A stretch of DNA of 64,000 nt from Avibacterium gallinarum (lineage in GTDB: Bacteria; Pseudomonadota; Gammaproteobacteria; Enterobacterales; Pasteurellaceae), in NCBI RefSeq assembly GCF_002921135.1, contig NZ_PQVJ01000011.1:248001-312000 (forward strand), in the 5' to 3' direction. The notes under the pieces are model-generated. The model worked only from the letters and a program-made list of their open reading frames with translations, searched no databases and had not been told where the DNA came from. This document shows, piece by piece, positions 17,518-28,919 of this stretch. The number at the start of each line of letters is the position of its first letter. Positions within the stretch are counted from its first letter, which is position 1. Position numbers and translations under genes: made by a program.

Positions 17518-18399
17518 TTATGATAAAAACTTCGCTTTTAGCTCTTTTGCCACGGCAATTTGTTGTGCGGTGGCTTTGGCGGTCATTGGTTCGCGGCAGT
17601 AGCCAGCGTCCACGCCTTCAAGTTTAAGCAATTCTTTAATGGTGAGATACAAGCCGTTTGCCAAAATGCCTTCGATGAGATCATTGGTAACGTGTTGAAT
17701 TTCGCGGGCTTCGGCAAGTTTGCCGGCTTGGGTAAGTTCAAAAATTTGTCTTGCACGGATACCATTAACGTTGAACGTACTGCCAATCGCACCGTCCACG
17801 CCAAGGGCAGCGGCTGGTAGCATCATTTCATCAAAGCCTGCCCACACAAGATGATCTGGGTAAGCTTTTTTCAAGCGTTCTAACAAATAGAAATCGCCTG
17901 CGGTGAATTTTACGCCTAACACTTTCGGGTTTTTGTAAAGCTCGCCGAATTGCTCTACCCCAATATTCACACCAGTTAAGAATGGAATGGAATAGACGAT
18001 CATATTATTGCCTGTTTCGGCAATAATGGTGTCGTAATAATGTTTGATTTCTGCAAAGCTAAATTTGTAGTAGAACGGGGTTACCGCAGAAAGGCTGTCG
18101 TAACCAAGTTCCGTGGCGTATTTCCCTAATTCCACGGCTTCGTGCAAATTTACGCTACCCACTTGCGCAATCAATGCTACTTGGTCTTTTGCTTCGTCTT
18201 TGGCAATGCGGAAAATTTCTTTTTTCTCCGCAGTGGAAATCATAAAGTTTTCCCCTGTGCTGCCGCCCACATACAAGCCGTCCACTTTCATTTTATCAAT
18301 GTTGTAGCGAATAATTTCACGCAAGCCTTTTTCATTGATTGAGCCGTCTTCGTTGTAAGATACAAGCAAGGCGCTAAAAATGCCTTTTAAGTTTTTCAT
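17518..18399 (-). CDS. nanA: N-acetylneuraminate lyase
   Basis: NanA splits sialic acid into N-acetylmannosamine and pyruvate, the first catabolic step. The 293-residue (beta/alpha)8 enzyme shows GGSTGENFM (about 46-54, carboxylate binding), the catalytic Tyr in [12 protein letters not shown] (about 136) and the Schiff-base Lys in [10 protein letters not shown] (about 164). It is the distal gene of the leftward run nanE-nanK-nanQ-nanR-nanA. Confidence 0.95.
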   Translation of the reverse strand: MKNLKGIFSALLVSYNEDGSINEKGLREIIRYNIDKMKVDGLYVGGSTGENFMISTAEKKEIFRIAKDEAKDQVALIAQVGSVNLHEAVELGKYATELGYDSLSAVTPFYYKFSFAEIKHYYDTIIAETGNNMIVYSIPFLTGVNIGVEQFGELYKNPKVLGVKFTAGDFYLLERLKKAYPDHLVWAGFDEMMLPAAALGVDGAIGSTFNVNGIRARQIFELTQAGKLAEAREIQHVTNDLIEGILANGLYLTIKELLKLEGVDAGYCREPMTAKATAQQIAVAKELKAKFLS

Positions 18400-18418
18400 T
18401 GGTTTCTCCTAAACTAAT

Positions 18419-19288
18419 TTATTTGATCCGCTGTTCTAAAATTACATTCACGGTTTTTTGCTTCATTTCTGTTGCATTTTCTTCTTCGGCTTGCACGATC
18501 AAGGCATAAATTAAATCTAACACAAAGAGCTGTGCAATTTTTGTTCCGATAGAATCTCCTTGTAGTTGCCCCTGTCTATGTCCGTTGATGAGAACATAAT
18601 CGGCAACCTGTGTAATGGGCGAGCGTAAATTGTGGGTTAATGCCACCGTTGTTGCTCCGTTTTTCTTGGCAATATTTAAAGATTGCGTGGTTTCTTTAGA
18701 ATAACCTGAGTGGCTAATGCCAATCACCACGTCATCTTTATTCATCAACGCAGCTTGCATATACATAAAATGGTTGTTGCTAATAGCGTCCACCTGTAAC
18801 CCAATACGCATTAATTTGTGTTTTGTATCTTCTGCGGTAATGCCTGATGAGCCCACGCCAAAAAGAAACACGCGTTTTGCCTGACGCATTGCCAGCACCA
18901 CTTGTTCAAGCTGTTTTACATCAAGCAAATTAATGGTTTCTTTAATCACATTATTAATGGAATTATGCAATTTTTCTGCGATACTTTGCGGATCGTCCGA
19001 TTTACTAATATCGCTATCTAACAAAGAATTTGGCTGTTTTTCTTTGGTTGCCAATTCAATGGAAAGCTGCAATTTGAAATCGGTAAACCCTTTGAACCCG
19101 AGGGTTCGGCAAAAGCGAATAAAAGTCGCTTCCCCCACATCAAACTGCTGTGAAATTTCTGCCAATGAAAATTGGCTTAACAAATGTGGAGAAGATAAGA
19201 TCGTAGTCGCAATTTTCTTCTCCGTTTTTGTCAGGCTGTTATACAACGCCCCAATGGTATCCAGAATATTCCCGCTTGTTGCAACCAT
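18419..19288 (-). CDS. siaR: Sialic acid locus regulator, RpiR family (NanR/SiaR)
   Basis: This 289-residue regulator has an N-terminal RpiR helix-turn-helix (about 1-77; FSLAEISQQFDVGEATFIRF) and a C-terminal SIS sugar-phosphate domain (about 130-260; FLFGVGSSG and VIGISHSGYSKETT). In H. influenzae the homologue SiaR represses the nan/sia genes and, with glucosamine-6-phosphate and CRP, activates them. It is embedded in the operon it controls. The matching operator candidates lie at 21629-21645 and 23830-23846. Confidence 0.92.
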   Translation of the reverse strand: MVATSGNILDTIGALYNSLTKTEKKIATTILSSPHLLSQFSLAEISQQFDVGEATFIRFCRTLGFKGFTDFKLQLSIELATKEKQPNSLLDSDISKSDDPQSIAEKLHNSINNVIKETINLLDVKQLEQVVLAMRQAKRVFLFGVGSSGITAEDTKHKLMRIGLQVDAISNNHFMYMQAALMNKDDVVIGISHSGYSKETTQSLNIAKKNGATTVALTHNLRSPITQVADYVLINGHRQGQLQGDSIGTKIAQLFVLDLIYALIVQAEEENATEMKQKTVNVILEQRIK

Positions 19289-19309
19289 AAAACTTCCCCC
19301 TGTGCTTGT

Positions 19310-19798
<489 letters not shown>

Positions 19799-20686
19799 TT
19801 ATTGTTTTGCTACTTGTTGCTCTAGCCAATAAGCCGCCCCCAATAAGCCTGCATCAGCACCAGATTGAGCGGCTTCAACAGGGCATTGATAAAACTTGGG
19901 CATTGTCTGTAAATATTGTTGTACTAAAGGTAAATATCCTCGCGCCAAGCCCACACTACCGCCTAACACCACTTTTTGAATATCTAAGCTAATCACCATA
20001 TCGGCAATTAAATTGGCAATGGCTTGCGCAGAACGTTGCACAAGTACAGTGGCTTTTTCGTCATTTTTTCTAAAGCGTTCAAATACTTCTTTTGGTGAAC
20101 AAGGTTCTTCCCACTGTGAAGACACCGCCTCAATGGCGCGTCCTGATGCAATGGCTTCCACACAACCTTTACGCCCACAACCACACATTGGCCCATTGGG
20201 ATCAGCAAGGGTATGGCCAATATGCCCAGCAATGCCGTTTTCGCCTGTGGTTAATTCGCCATTTAAAATGATCCCACCGCCCACGCCTGTGGATACGGTA
20301 ATAAATAAGAAATTTTGCACCGCACTTTGATCTTGTGCTTGTAATTGATATTCCGCACAGACCGCAGCTTGCACGTCATTGAGTAAGCCAATGGGCTTAT
20401 CGGTGTAACGCGCAATGCACGCTTTCAGTGGAAAATTGGCAAGGCCGCCCAAATTTTTCGGATTTAATGCGGTTAGCACGCCACGATTAATAATCCCTGT
20501 GGACGCCACAGCCACCGCATCAAACTGCCCTGCATAGCCTGTAACTAAAGTTTCTAACGCCTGCTCCATTCCTTGTGCAGACTGATCTTGCGGGGTACTA
20601 ATTTGTTGGCGTTGTGAAATCACGCCATTTTCCACCAATGCGGCAGCAATTTTTGTGCCACCAATATCTAATGCTAAACAACGCAT
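19799..20686 (-). CDS. nanK: N-acetylmannosamine kinase
   Basis: NanK, a ROK-family sugar kinase, phosphorylates ManNAc to ManNAc-6-phosphate. The 295-residue protein has the ATP phosphate motif LALDIGGTKIAAAL (4-17), the catalytic Asp region IGLLNDVQAAV, and the ROK zinc motif in HIGHTLADPNGPMCGCGRKGC with CxCxxxxC. It lies between nanQ and nanE, 18 bases from each neighbour. Confidence 0.94.
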   Translation of the reverse strand: MRCLALDIGGTKIAAALVENGVISQRQQISTPQDQSAQGMEQALETLVTGYAGQFDAVAVASTGIINRGVLTALNPKNLGGLANFPLKACIARYTDKPIGLLNDVQAAVCAEYQLQAQDQSAVQNFLFITVSTGVGGGIILNGELTTGENGIAGHIGHTLADPNGPMCGCGRKGCVEAIASGRAIEAVSSQWEEPCSPKEVFERFRKNDEKATVLVQRSAQAIANLIADMVISLDIQKVVLGGSVGLARGYLPLVQQYLQTMPKFYQCPVEAAQSGADAGLLGAAYWLEQQVAKQ

Positions 20687-20704
20687 ACGCCGTCCTTGTG
20701 TTGG

Positions 20705-21394
20705 TTATGATTTTGCTGATTTCACCGCACTGGCAAACCAGCTCACAATATGTTCTAAGCGAGTGAGCGCCGATCCCACGGTAACCACATCTGCGCCAAT
20801 TTCAATGGCTTTTTTCGCCAGTTCTGGCGTGTTGTAACGCCCTTCCGCCATCACATAACAGCCTGCGGCTTTGAGATCTTTCACTAGCTGATAATCAGGC
20901 TCATCAGGCACTTCGCCGCCGGTGTAGCCCGACATTGTGCTGCCCACAATATCAAAGCCAAGTTTTTGGCAATATAGCCCTTCTTCCAAATTTGAGCAGT
21001 CTGCCATCGCCAAACAGCCTAATTCTTTGATTTTTTTCACCGCACTTTCAAGGGAAACAGGGCGTGTGCGCAGCGTGCCGTCCACGGCAATAATGTCTGC
21101 GCCCGCCGCTGCTAAATCTTCAATATCCTGCAAAAACGGGGTAATACGCACAGGGCTATCTGGCAAATCACGTTTTACAATCCCAATAATGGGCTTATCC
21201 ACCACAGGGCGCGTGGCTTTTAAGTTTTCGACTCCTTCAATTCGCAATCCAGCTGCGCCTCCTTGCACTGAAGCTTGTGCCATTGCCGCCACAATCTCAG
21301 GCTTATCCATAGGGCCGTCATCAACTGGTTGGCAAGAGGCAATAAGCCCGTAGCGAATCTGGTTTAGCACATCTTGATGTGATAATTTTGACAT
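20705..21394 (-). CDS. nanE: N-acetylmannosamine-6-phosphate 2-epimerase
   Basis: NanE converts ManNAc-6-phosphate to GlcNAc-6-phosphate. The 229-residue TIM barrel shows [15 protein letters not shown] at the N-terminus (about 12-26), the catalytic Lys in [18 protein letters not shown], and the phosphate-binding [13 protein letters not shown] and VTVGSALTR. It is the first gene of the leftward catabolic operon and faces siaT across a 346-base regulatory region. Confidence 0.95.
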   Translation of the reverse strand: MSKLSHQDVLNQIRYGLIASCQPVDDGPMDKPEIVAAMAQASVQGGAAGLRIEGVENLKATRPVVDKPIIGIVKRDLPDSPVRITPFLQDIEDLAAAGADIIAVDGTLRTRPVSLESAVKKIKELGCLAMADCSNLEEGLYCQKLGFDIVGSTMSGYTGGEVPDEPDYQLVKDLKAAGCYVMAEGRYNTPELAKKAIEIGADVVTVGSALTRLEHIVSWFASAVKSAKS

Positions 21395-21489
21395 ATAAAC
21401 TCCAAGATATTTTTAAGAAAGGAAGTTAATTTTCGCTGGGTGCTAGGATAGACCTCTGAAAATAAAATACAAGAAAAATAGTTTAAAAG

Positions 21490-21505
21490 TGAGATCTAGA
21501 TCATA
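21490..21505. promoter_or_regulatory. Possible CRP site upstream of nanE
   Basis: TGAGA-TCTAGA-TCATA matches 8 of 10 core positions of TGTGA-N6-TCACA, centred about 103 bp upstream of the nanE start. In H. influenzae CRP acts together with SiaR at this intergenic region. Confidence 0.45.
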
Positions 21506-21628
21506 AATTGGAGTAAAATTTCATAAAACAATTTGAAAAAACTCCACTCGCCTTGTATTTTAAAAGGGAAATACGTTTTTTGCTGAAAATGCTGTTTCTC
21601 TCCTCTCAAACCAAAATTAGGATTTTCT

Positions 21629-21645
21629 TGAAATATTACTTCATT
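21629..21645. promoter_or_regulatory. Putative SiaR operator, copy 1
   Basis: TGAAATATTACTTCATT contains the near-palindrome GAAATA...TACTTC, similar to RpiR-family operators. The same 17 bases recur at 23830-23846 upstream of siaP. This copy lies 96 bases before siaT and 235 bases before nanE. Confidence 0.65.
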
Positions 21646-21740
21646 AAAATTTGAGAATGAAAGCATTATAAGGCAAATCTGTTTCGCATTTCATTATAGA
21701 TAAATATCGCACTATTTAGTTGAACATCTTTGGAGTTCCT

Positions 21741-23588
21741 ATGAAATATTTCAATAAATTAGAAGAATGGGTGGGTGGCGTTTTATTCCTCGTCATTTTT
21801 ATCATTCTTCTTGCCCAAATCATCGCTCGCCAAGTTTTTGATTCTCCGTTTATCTGGAGTGAAGAGCTGGCTCGCTTACTCTTTGTTTATGTCGCTATGT
21901 TTGGCATTAGTATGGCAACGCGTTCGCAACAACACGTTTACATCGACTTTCTCACCAATTTAATGCCTGAGAAGGTGCGAAAAGCCATCAACTCTTTTGT
22001 TCAACTGATTATCTTTGCTTGTATTTTCTTGTTTATCTATTTAGGTTTCAAAGTCTTTTTAGATGCCAGTTTTGAAATTGTATCCTTGCAGATTTCGGAA
22101 AAATGGCTTTATGCGCCTCTACCATTCATTTCAATTTTAGTGTTTATTCGCTTTCTGCAAGCGCAAAGTGAAAATTACAAAAATCAATTGAGCTATTTGC
22201 CAGCCACTTTCTACATTATTTTCGCGTTGCTTCTGTTTGCAATTTTGATGACTCACCCAGAATGGTTCAAAGCCTTACGCATTAGCAACTACATCAAACT
22301 TGGCAGCAATGCGGTGTATGTCTGCTTAATTGTGTGGCTTGTGATTATGTTCCTTGGCACACCTGTGGGCTGGTCGCTATTTATTGTTACCATTTTATAT
22401 TTCGCAATGACTCGCTGGAATGTGGTCAATTCTGCCTCATCAAAATTAGTTGATAGCCTAAACAGCTTCCCATTGCTTTCCGTGCCGTTCTTTATCCTAA
22501 CGGGAATTTTGATGAACACAGGTGGCATAACCGAACGGATTTTCAACTTTGCCAAAGCCTTGTTAGGGCATTATTCTGGCGGTATGGGACACGTTAATAT
22601 CGGCGCAAGTTTGATTTTCTCTGGAATGTCAGGTTCAGCACTAGCAGACGCTGGTGGCTTAGGTCAGCTTGAAATTAAAGCGATGCGTGATGCCGGTTAT
22701 GATGATGATATTTGTGGAGGGATCACGGCGGCATCTTGTATTATTGGCCCCCTTGTACCACCAAGTATTGCGATGATTATTTATGGTGTGATCGCCAATG
22801 AATCTATCGCCAAACTCTTTGTCGCAGGCTTTGTACCCGGGGTTTTACTCACAATCGCATTAATGGCGATGAACTATGCCATTGCGAAAAAACGTCATTA
22901 TCCAAGAACGCCAAAAGCCTCATTACAACAACGTTGTGAAGCATTCAAAAAAGCCATTTGGGCAATCCTCACCCCAATTTTAATTATTGGCGGCATTTTC
23001 TCTGGCTTGTTCACCCCAACAGAAGCTGCTGTGATCGCCGCTGCCTACTCCATTATTATTGGAATGTTTGTGTACCGCGAACTCACGCTAAAAATGGTAT
23101 TCAAAAGCTGTGTGGAAGCGATGGCAATCACCGGGGTAACCGCCCTAATGGTGATGACGGTAACCTTCTTCGGCGATATGATCGCTCGTGAGCAAGTGGC
23201 AATGCGCATTGCCGATCTCTTTATGGCAGTAGCTGATACACCAACAATGGTGCTTATTATGATCAACTTGCTGCTCTTATTCCTAGGAATGTTTATTGAT
23301 GCCCTTGCGCTACAATTCTTAGTGCTACCAATGTTAATTCCTATTGCGGTGCATTTCGGCATTGATCTAGTCTTCTTTGGCGTGATGACCACATTAAATA
23401 TGATGGTGGGCATTTTAACACCGCCAATGGGAATGGCATTGTTCGTGGTAGCCCGTGTGGGGAATATGCCAGTGAGTACGGTAACTAAAGGGGTGCTACC
23501 GTTCTTAATCCCTGTGTTTACTACCTTGGTGCTTATCACCATCTTCCCACAAATTATTACCTTTATACCAAATCTCTTAATGCCATAA
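21741..23588 (+). CDS. siaT: Sialic acid TRAP transporter, fused membrane subunit SiaQM (SiaT)
   Basis: SiaT imports N-acetylneuraminate across the inner membrane using a sodium gradient, receiving it from SiaP. The 615-residue protein fuses the small DctQ-like domain (about 1-160) to the large DctM-like domain (about 190-615), as in H. influenzae. [19 protein letters not shown] and [17 protein letters not shown] are clear M-domain signatures. I chose ATG 21741 ([10 protein letters not shown]), behind GGAG, over an upstream in-frame TTG at 21720. It is placed before siaP and followed by its own terminator, unlike the siaP-siaT order of H. influenzae. Confidence 0.95.
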   Translation: MKYFNKLEEWVGGVLFLVIFIILLAQIIARQVFDSPFIWSEELARLLFVYVAMFGISMATRSQQHVYIDFLTNLMPEKVRKAINSFVQLIIFACIFLFIYLGFKVFLDASFEIVSLQISEKWLYAPLPFISILVFIRFLQAQSENYKNQLSYLPATFYIIFALLLFAILMTHPEWFKALRISNYIKLGSNAVYVCLIVWLVIMFLGTPVGWSLFIVTILYFAMTRWNVVNSASSKLVDSLNSFPLLSVPFFILTGILMNTGGITERIFNFAKALLGHYSGGMGHVNIGASLIFSGMSGSALADAGGLGQLEIKAMRDAGYDDDICGGITAASCIIGPLVPPSIAMIIYGVIANESIAKLFVAGFVPGVLLTIALMAMNYAIAKKRHYPRTPKASLQQRCEAFKKAIWAILTPILIIGGIFSGLFTPTEAAVIAAAYSIIIGMFVYRELTLKMVFKSCVEAMAITGVTALMVMTVTFFGDMIAREQVAMRIADLFMAVADTPTMVLIMINLLLLFLGMFIDALALQFLVLPMLIPIAVHFGIDLVFFGVMTTLNMMVGILTPPMGMALFVVARVGNMPVSTVTKGVLPFLIPVFTTLVLITIFPQIITFIPNLLMP

Positions 23589-23608
23589 GAGAAAGGCAAA
23601 AACAAAGT

Positions 23609-23634
23609 GCGGGTGAAAATTCACCCGCTTTTTT
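23609..23634 (+). terminator. Intrinsic terminator after siaT
   Basis: A stem GCGGGTGAA / TTCACCCGC (23609-23617 and 23620-23628) followed by TTTTTTATC. Confidence 0.88.
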
Positions 23635-23809
23635 ATCGCCAATTTATCACTAAAAATTCCGAAAAAAAGCACCGCACTTTGATTCTTAGAAAAATCCTTT
23701 TTGCAAAAAATGGAGTATCATTTCACATCAAAAAATACTTAATGCGTTTAAAACCAAGTGATTTCAAGAAAAAATGCGTTTAAAAGTTTTTTCAATCTTT
23801 TTTCAATTT

Positions 23810-23825
23810 TGTGATACAGCTCTCA
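23810..23825 (+). promoter_or_regulatory. CRP-binding site upstream of siaP
   Basis: TGTGA-TACAGC-TCTCA matches 9 of 10 CRP core positions. It ends four bases before the putative SiaR operator, consistent with the known cooperation of CRP and SiaR in H. influenzae. Confidence 0.65.
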
Positions 23826-23829
23826 GTAA

Positions 23830-23846
23830 TGAAATATTACTTCATT
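23830..23846. promoter_or_regulatory. Putative SiaR operator, copy 2
   Basis: The 17 bases TGAAATATTACTTCATT are identical to copy 1 upstream of siaT. It lies 128 bases before siaP and next to a CRP-like site. Confidence 0.65.
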
Positions 23847-23931
23847 TATTATATAGCCATTAGGACATTTCCTCCGTTGTTTGGCGTTGTCGTATCCCCA
23901 AAGAGAAATATGCCCTAACCATTTAGATTGA

Positions 23932-24957
<1,026 letters not shown>

Positions 24958-25010
24958 GCGGTTTGCTTACTCAATCTATTAAGCAATCACCTTAACGACA
25001 AGAGGTCAAT

Positions 25011-26156
25011 ATGAAAAAAACAGCATTACACAGTGCATTATTTGCTGCCATTGCAATGACAGCCTTTGCTGCACAAGCAAGCCAATACCCTGATTTGCCT
25101 GTAGGGATTAAAAGCGGAACAGGGGCATTAATTGGCGATACCGTTTATGTAGGTTTAGGAACGGGTGGAGATAAATTCTATTCTCTTAATTTAAAAGAGA
25201 AAGATGCTAAATGGCAAGAATTGCCTGCTTTCCCAGGTGGAAAACGTAATCAACCAGTTTCTGCTGGCGTAGATGGTAAGCTCTATGTGTTTGGCGGTTT
25301 CCAAGATACTGATGTGGCGAAAAATCAAGTGATTAATGATGCTTATCGCTATGATCCAGAAACAAACTCTTGGACAAAATTGCAAACTCGCTCACCACGT
25401 TCAGCTGTGGGCGCAAGTGTGGCAGAAACGAACGGTAAAATTTATTTTGTAGGCGGAATTAACCAAGAAATTTGGAACGGACTTTTCCAAGACATCGCAG
25501 CCGCAGGTGGCGATAAAGACAAAGAAAAAGCCATTTTTGATCCTTATTTCAATTTACGCGTACAGGATTTCTTCTTCTCACCAGAAATTGTCAGCTACGA
25601 GCCAGCCACCAACACGTGGCGTAACGAAGGCATTTTCCCATACTCAGGACGAGCAGGGGCAGCTGTAGCAATTAAGGATAACAAACTTCTTGTTGTAAAC
25701 GGAGAAGTAAAAGCAGGATTGCGAACCCAAACCACGGAACTTGGTACAATCGGTAAAAATGGAGTTACTTGGAAAAAATTAGGTGATTTACCAACACCGA
25801 AAGGGCAAAAACAACAAGAAGGTATTGCAGGTGCAATGGGGGGCTACACCTACGGTAACTATATCGTAACCGGTGGGGCAAACTTCCCGGGCGCGCGAGC
25901 AAATTATCAAAATGGTATCACCGATGCACATCGCACTGGTGGGTTGAAAAAAACTTGGCATAGTGATGTTTATGCACTCAATGCCAAAAAAGGCACTTGG
26001 AAAATCATTGGTAACTTACCAGAGCCGATTGGTTATGGGGTAAGTGTCAGCTATGATAACAAAGTGCTATTAATCGGTGGTGAAGGTCAAGGAGGAAAAG
26101 CGCTCACCTCAGTTCAAACAATGAGTTATGACGGAAAAAAACTGGTTGTTGAATAA
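25011..26156 (+). CDS. nanM: N-acetylneuraminate epimerase NanM
   Basis: NanM is a periplasmic mutarotase that converts alpha- to beta-N-acetylneuraminate, the anomer SiaP prefers. The 381-residue precursor has a signal peptide ending about residue 23 (AFAAQAS). A six-bladed Kelch propeller follows, with repeats such as [17 protein letters not shown] and [10 protein letters not shown]. It lies 53 bases after siaP on the same strand, with a strong terminator after it. Together with NanQ it gives this cell anomerases on both sides of the inner membrane. Confidence 0.94.
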   Translation: MKKTALHSALFAAIAMTAFAAQASQYPDLPVGIKSGTGALIGDTVYVGLGTGGDKFYSLNLKEKDAKWQELPAFPGGKRNQPVSAGVDGKLYVFGGFQDTDVAKNQVINDAYRYDPETNSWTKLQTRSPRSAVGASVAETNGKIYFVGGINQEIWNGLFQDIAAAGGDKDKEKAIFDPYFNLRVQDFFFSPEIVSYEPATNTWRNEGIFPYSGRAGAAVAIKDNKLLVVNGEVKAGLRTQTTELGTIGKNGVTWKKLGDLPTPKGQKQQEGIAGAMGGYTYGNYIVTGGANFPGARANYQNGITDAHRTGGLKKTWHSDVYALNAKKGTWKIIGNLPEPIGYGVSVSYDNKVLLIGGEGQGGKALTSVQTMSYDGKKLVVE

Positions 26157-26179
26157 AACATACCGATAAACATAATCTA

Positions 26180-26204
26180 AAGCCTCGTCTAACGAGGCTT
26201 TTTT
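26180..26204 (+). terminator. Intrinsic terminator after nanM
   Basis: A stem AAGCCTCGT-CTA-ACGAGGCTT followed by TTTT. Confidence 0.88.
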
Positions 26205-26247
26205 CATAAAATTCGCCAAAATTACACCGCACTTAAAAATATCCATT

Positions 26248-26353
26248 TATAGTCATTTAAGTTCAAAATAAGACAAGGCAACAAGCCGCAGACAGTACAA
26301 CTAGTACGGCAAGGCGAAGTAACACAGTATTATTTTGAAATCAAACGACTATA
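26248..26353. repeat. MITE-like intergenic repeat of about 106 bp
   Basis: The ends are imperfect inverted repeats: TATAGTCATTTAAGTTCAAA on the left, and on the right a sequence whose complement begins TATAGTCGTTTGATTTCAAA. Both continue AATAA inward. The interior (ACAAGGCAACAAGCCGCAGACAG, shortened here) resembles repeats with GCCGCAGACAGTACAA that I know from Neisseria and Pasteurellaceae intergenic regions. No second copy lies in this window. It ends 59 bases before ftsB and could affect ftsB expression. Confidence 0.65.
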
Positions 26354-26412
26354 CTACAAATGTTACTCATTTCAAGGTAAACTATCGCTACGTTCAATTG
26401 ACGAGAAAATTT

Positions 26413-26691
26413 ATGCGTTTATTAATTTTTATTTTGGCGGGTTTTGCCTTACTTTTTCAATACAATTTTTGGTTCGGCAAAAACGGTTATTTAGATTACA
26501 AAAACACCGAAAAAGAAATCACCCTTCGCCAACAAGAAAATGAAAAACTTTCCCAGCGTAATCAAGTGATTGCGGCAGAAATTAAAGATCTCAAAGAAGG
26601 GGTGGACGCCATTGAAGAGCGCGCCAGATTACAACACGAAATGGTAAAAAATAACGAAACTTTTTATCGCATAGTGAAAGAGCATAAGTAA
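26413..26691 (+). CDS. ftsB: Cell division protein FtsB
   Basis: FtsB is a bitopic divisome protein that joins FtsL and FtsQ. With the start at 26413 it is 92 residues: a membrane segment (MRLLIFILAGFALLFQYNF, 1-19), then a coiled coil (about 28-70) rich in Glu, Gln and Leu, and the conserved EERARLQHEMVKNNETFY. The frame is open 26 codons further upstream, but that part lies in the intergenic repeat and is not FtsB-like. ispD follows 12 bases later, a conserved pairing. Confidence 0.92.
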   Translation: MRLLIFILAGFALLFQYNFWFGKNGYLDYKNTEKEITLRQQENEKLSQRNQVIAAEIKDLKEGVDAIEERARLQHEMVKNNETFYRIVKEHK

Positions 26692-26703
26692 AGAGCATCA
26701 ATA

Positions 26704-27411
26704 ATGAAACATTCGCCCCGTGAAATTATTGCCGTTGTCCCAGCAGCGGGTATTGGTAGCCGTATGCAAGCGGATAAACCGAAACAATATTTAAAAATTC
26801 AGGGAAAAACCATTCTTGAGCATACCCTTGAAGTGCTAATTCACTACCCTGCCATTAGCCAAATTATTGTGGCGGTAACCTCCAGCGATCCTTATTTAGC
26901 AGAAATCAACTTACTCAATCATTCAAAAATTCAGCTTGTTGAAGGGGGAAAAACACGAGCGGAATCCGTGCTAAATGGCTTACAACAAATTAAAAACAAC
27001 GCGAACACTTGGGTTATGGTACACGATGCCGCACGCCCTTGCCTGACTCATCAAGATCTCGATAAATTATTACAAATCAACGACATCAATGGGGCAATTT
27101 TAGCCATTCCAGCCGTGGATACCATAAAACGCACAAATTCAAGCTTACAAATTCAACAAACAGAAGATCGCTCACAACTTTGGCTTGCTCAAACGCCCCA
27201 ATTTTTCCCCGCTCAAACACTAAAACACGCCTTACAGCAAGCCTTAGCCAACGATTTCACCATCACAGATGAAGCCTCTGCAATGGAGTTAATGGGCTTT
27301 CACCCTCATCTCGTGGCAGGCAAAAGTGATAATCTCAAAATCACCCGCCCTGAAGATTTAGCGTTGGCGGAGTTTTATTTAAGTCGCAGAACAGCACTTA
27401 CTTCATCATAA
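26704..27411 (+). CDS. ispD: 2-C-methyl-D-erythritol 4-phosphate cytidylyltransferase
   Basis: IspD joins CTP and MEP to make CDP-ME in the non-mevalonate isoprenoid pathway. The 235-residue protein shows the nucleotide-binding glycine loop [18 protein letters not shown] (12-29), the central [11 protein letters not shown] (about 101-111), and the late [12 protein letters not shown]. ispF usually follows ispD but is not here; the next gene is argH on the other strand. Confidence 0.94.
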   Translation: MKHSPREIIAVVPAAGIGSRMQADKPKQYLKIQGKTILEHTLEVLIHYPAISQIIVAVTSSDPYLAEINLLNHSKIQLVEGGKTRAESVLNGLQQIKNNANTWVMVHDAARPCLTHQDLDKLLQINDINGAILAIPAVDTIKRTNSSLQIQQTEDRSQLWLAQTPQFFPAQTLKHALQQALANDFTITDEASAMELMGFHPHLVAGKSDNLKITRPEDLALAEFYLSRRTALTSS

Positions 27412-27420
27412 GCAAAAAGA

Positions 27421-27444
27421 AAGGGCAACCTTTCCTTTGCCCTT
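27421..27444. terminator. Terminator between ispD and argH
   Basis: A stem AAGGGCAA / TTGCCCTT lies between convergent stops. On the minus strand it is followed by TCTTTTTGC, so it best serves argH. Confidence 0.7.
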
Positions 27445-27461
27445 CATTTCAAAAACTCAAA

Positions 27462-28835
27462 TTATTTCAACCGCTCTTTTGCTTCAGCAATGGCTTCTGC
27501 CACACGCAGTGGAGACACCCCACCTTTGGCGCAGCGTTTATCTAAGCAGGATTGTAGCGATAGGATCTCATACACATCATCGCTGATCACATCACTAAAT
27601 TGGCGGAACTCTTCTAAGCTCAGATCTTCTAAGCCTTTGTGTACGCTGATGGCATATACCACGGTTTCGCCCACAATATGGTGAGAATCGCGGAATGGTA
27701 CGCCTTTTGCCACTAAATAATCGGCTAGTTCGGTTGCATTTGAGTAACCTTTTAGTGCCGCTTCACGGGTGCGCTCAACGTTCACTTTAATATCATCTAA
27801 CACGAAAGTCGCCATATCCAAACAGTCTTGCCAAGTATCCAAAGCATCAAAAATGCCTTCTTTGTCTTCTTGCATATCTTTGTTATAGGCCAGTGGCAAG
27901 CCTTTTACGGTCATCAACATTCCAGTTAGCGCGCCCATTACACGGCCAGCTTTACCACGAATGAGTTCGCAAGCATCAGGATTTTTTTTCTGTGGCATTA
28001 AGGAAGAACCTGAAGTAACGCGGTCAGAAAGCTCCACAAAATCTGCTTCACCGCTGTTGAAGATAATCATATCTTCTGCAAAACGTGAAAGGTGAGCCAT
28101 ACTTAACGAAGCGGTGGAAAGCAATTCGATAATGTGATCACGGTCGGAAACGCTGTCTAAGCTGTTACGGGTTGCCATTGCAAAGCCGAGATCCTGCGCT
28201 AATTGCTCACGATCAATCGCATACGCCGTGCCAGCTAACGCACCGCTTCCCAAAGGACAAGTATTCATTCGATGATAAGCGTCCGTGAGGCGAGAATAAT
28301 CACGTTCAAGCATTTCCACATAAGCCATACACCAATGGGCGAACGTGATGGGTTGCGCACGTTGCAAATGGGTATAACCCGGCATTACGGCGTGTTGGTT
28401 GTTTTCTGCGGTTTCCACCAATTTGGTCTGCAAGGCACGAATGGAATATTGCAACTCGGTTACACGCTGTTTGCACCACATTTTGATGTCTAACGCCACT
28501 TGGTCGTTACGGCTACGCCCTGTGTGCAATTTTTTACCCAGATTTCCCACTTTGTTGATGAGCTTACTTTCTACCCAGCTGTGAATATCTTCAGCGTCAT
28601 CTTGCAAAATACCTTGCAAATTCGACCGCACTTCAATCAGCAGTTCGTTTAAGGCTTGCTCTAATTGTTGTTGTTCTTGCGCGCTTAACACGCCAACGCT
28701 AACCAAGGCTTTAGACCAGCCGATTGAGCCTTCAATATCCTGTTCTGCAAGGCGATAGTCAAAGCGTAGTGAATCGTTAAAATCTTTAAAACGTTTATCT
28801 GCTGCTTGTGTGAAACGTCCACCCCAAAGTGCCAT
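27462..28835 (-). CDS. argH: Argininosuccinate lyase
   Basis: ArgH releases arginine and fumarate from argininosuccinate, the last step of arginine synthesis. The 457-residue protein carries the fumarase/aspartase superfamily signature [14 protein letters not shown] (about residues 277-290) with the catalytic serine loop. [13 protein letters not shown] (about 105-117) and [13 protein letters not shown] (about 155-167) are also present. It follows argC and argB on the same strand, separated from argB by 84 bases with a hairpin. Confidence 0.95.
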   Translation of the reverse strand: MALWGGRFTQAADKRFKDFNDSLRFDYRLAEQDIEGSIGWSKALVSVGVLSAQEQQQLEQALNELLIEVRSNLQGILQDDAEDIHSWVESKLINKVGNLGKKLHTGRSRNDQVALDIKMWCKQRVTELQYSIRALQTKLVETAENNQHAVMPGYTHLQRAQPITFAHWCMAYVEMLERDYSRLTDAYHRMNTCPLGSGALAGTAYAIDREQLAQDLGFAMATRNSLDSVSDRDHIIELLSTASLSMAHLSRFAEDMIIFNSGEADFVELSDRVTSGSSLMPQKKNPDACELIRGKAGRVMGALTGMLMTVKGLPLAYNKDMQEDKEGIFDALDTWQDCLDMATFVLDDIKVNVERTREAALKGYSNATELADYLVAKGVPFRDSHHIVGETVVYAISVHKGLEDLSLEEFRQFSDVISDDVYEILSLQSCLDKRCAKGGVSPLRVAEAIAEAKERLK

Positions 28836-28878
28836 AGTTTATCCTTATTTTTTTGATTTTTATGATTAAAAAATGTAG

Positions 28879-28899
28879 AGGCGAACCCAAATGTTCGCC
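28879..28899. repeat. Short GGCGAAC hairpin repeat between argB and argH
   Basis: AGGCGAAC-CCAAAT-GTTCGCC forms a 7-bp stem. It resembles the short intergenic palindromes with GGCGAAC...GTTCGCC that I recall from Pasteurellaceae genomes. On the minus strand a T-run comes 5 bases later, so it may also be a weak argB terminator. Confidence 0.45.
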
Positions 28900-28919
28900 C
28901 ATACCAAATTGCTTTACGT

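Larger units (their letters stand above)
21395..21740. other. Divergent control region between nanE and siaT
   Basis: These 346 AT-rich bases hold no gene. They contain a putative SiaR operator (21629-21645) and a CRP-like site (21490-21505). The ribosome site GGAG precedes siaT. The likely job is divergent control of nanE-A and siaT. Confidence 0.6.

Noticed and set aside
20937-21353. 138-residue plus-strand frame opposite nanE
   Set aside because: nanE on the other strand is unmistakable and fully explains the open frame.
23045-23605. 186-residue minus-strand frame under siaT
   Set aside because: It is the shadow of a hydrophobic coding region; composition rich in Ile, Thr and Asn without family resemblance, no ribosome site.
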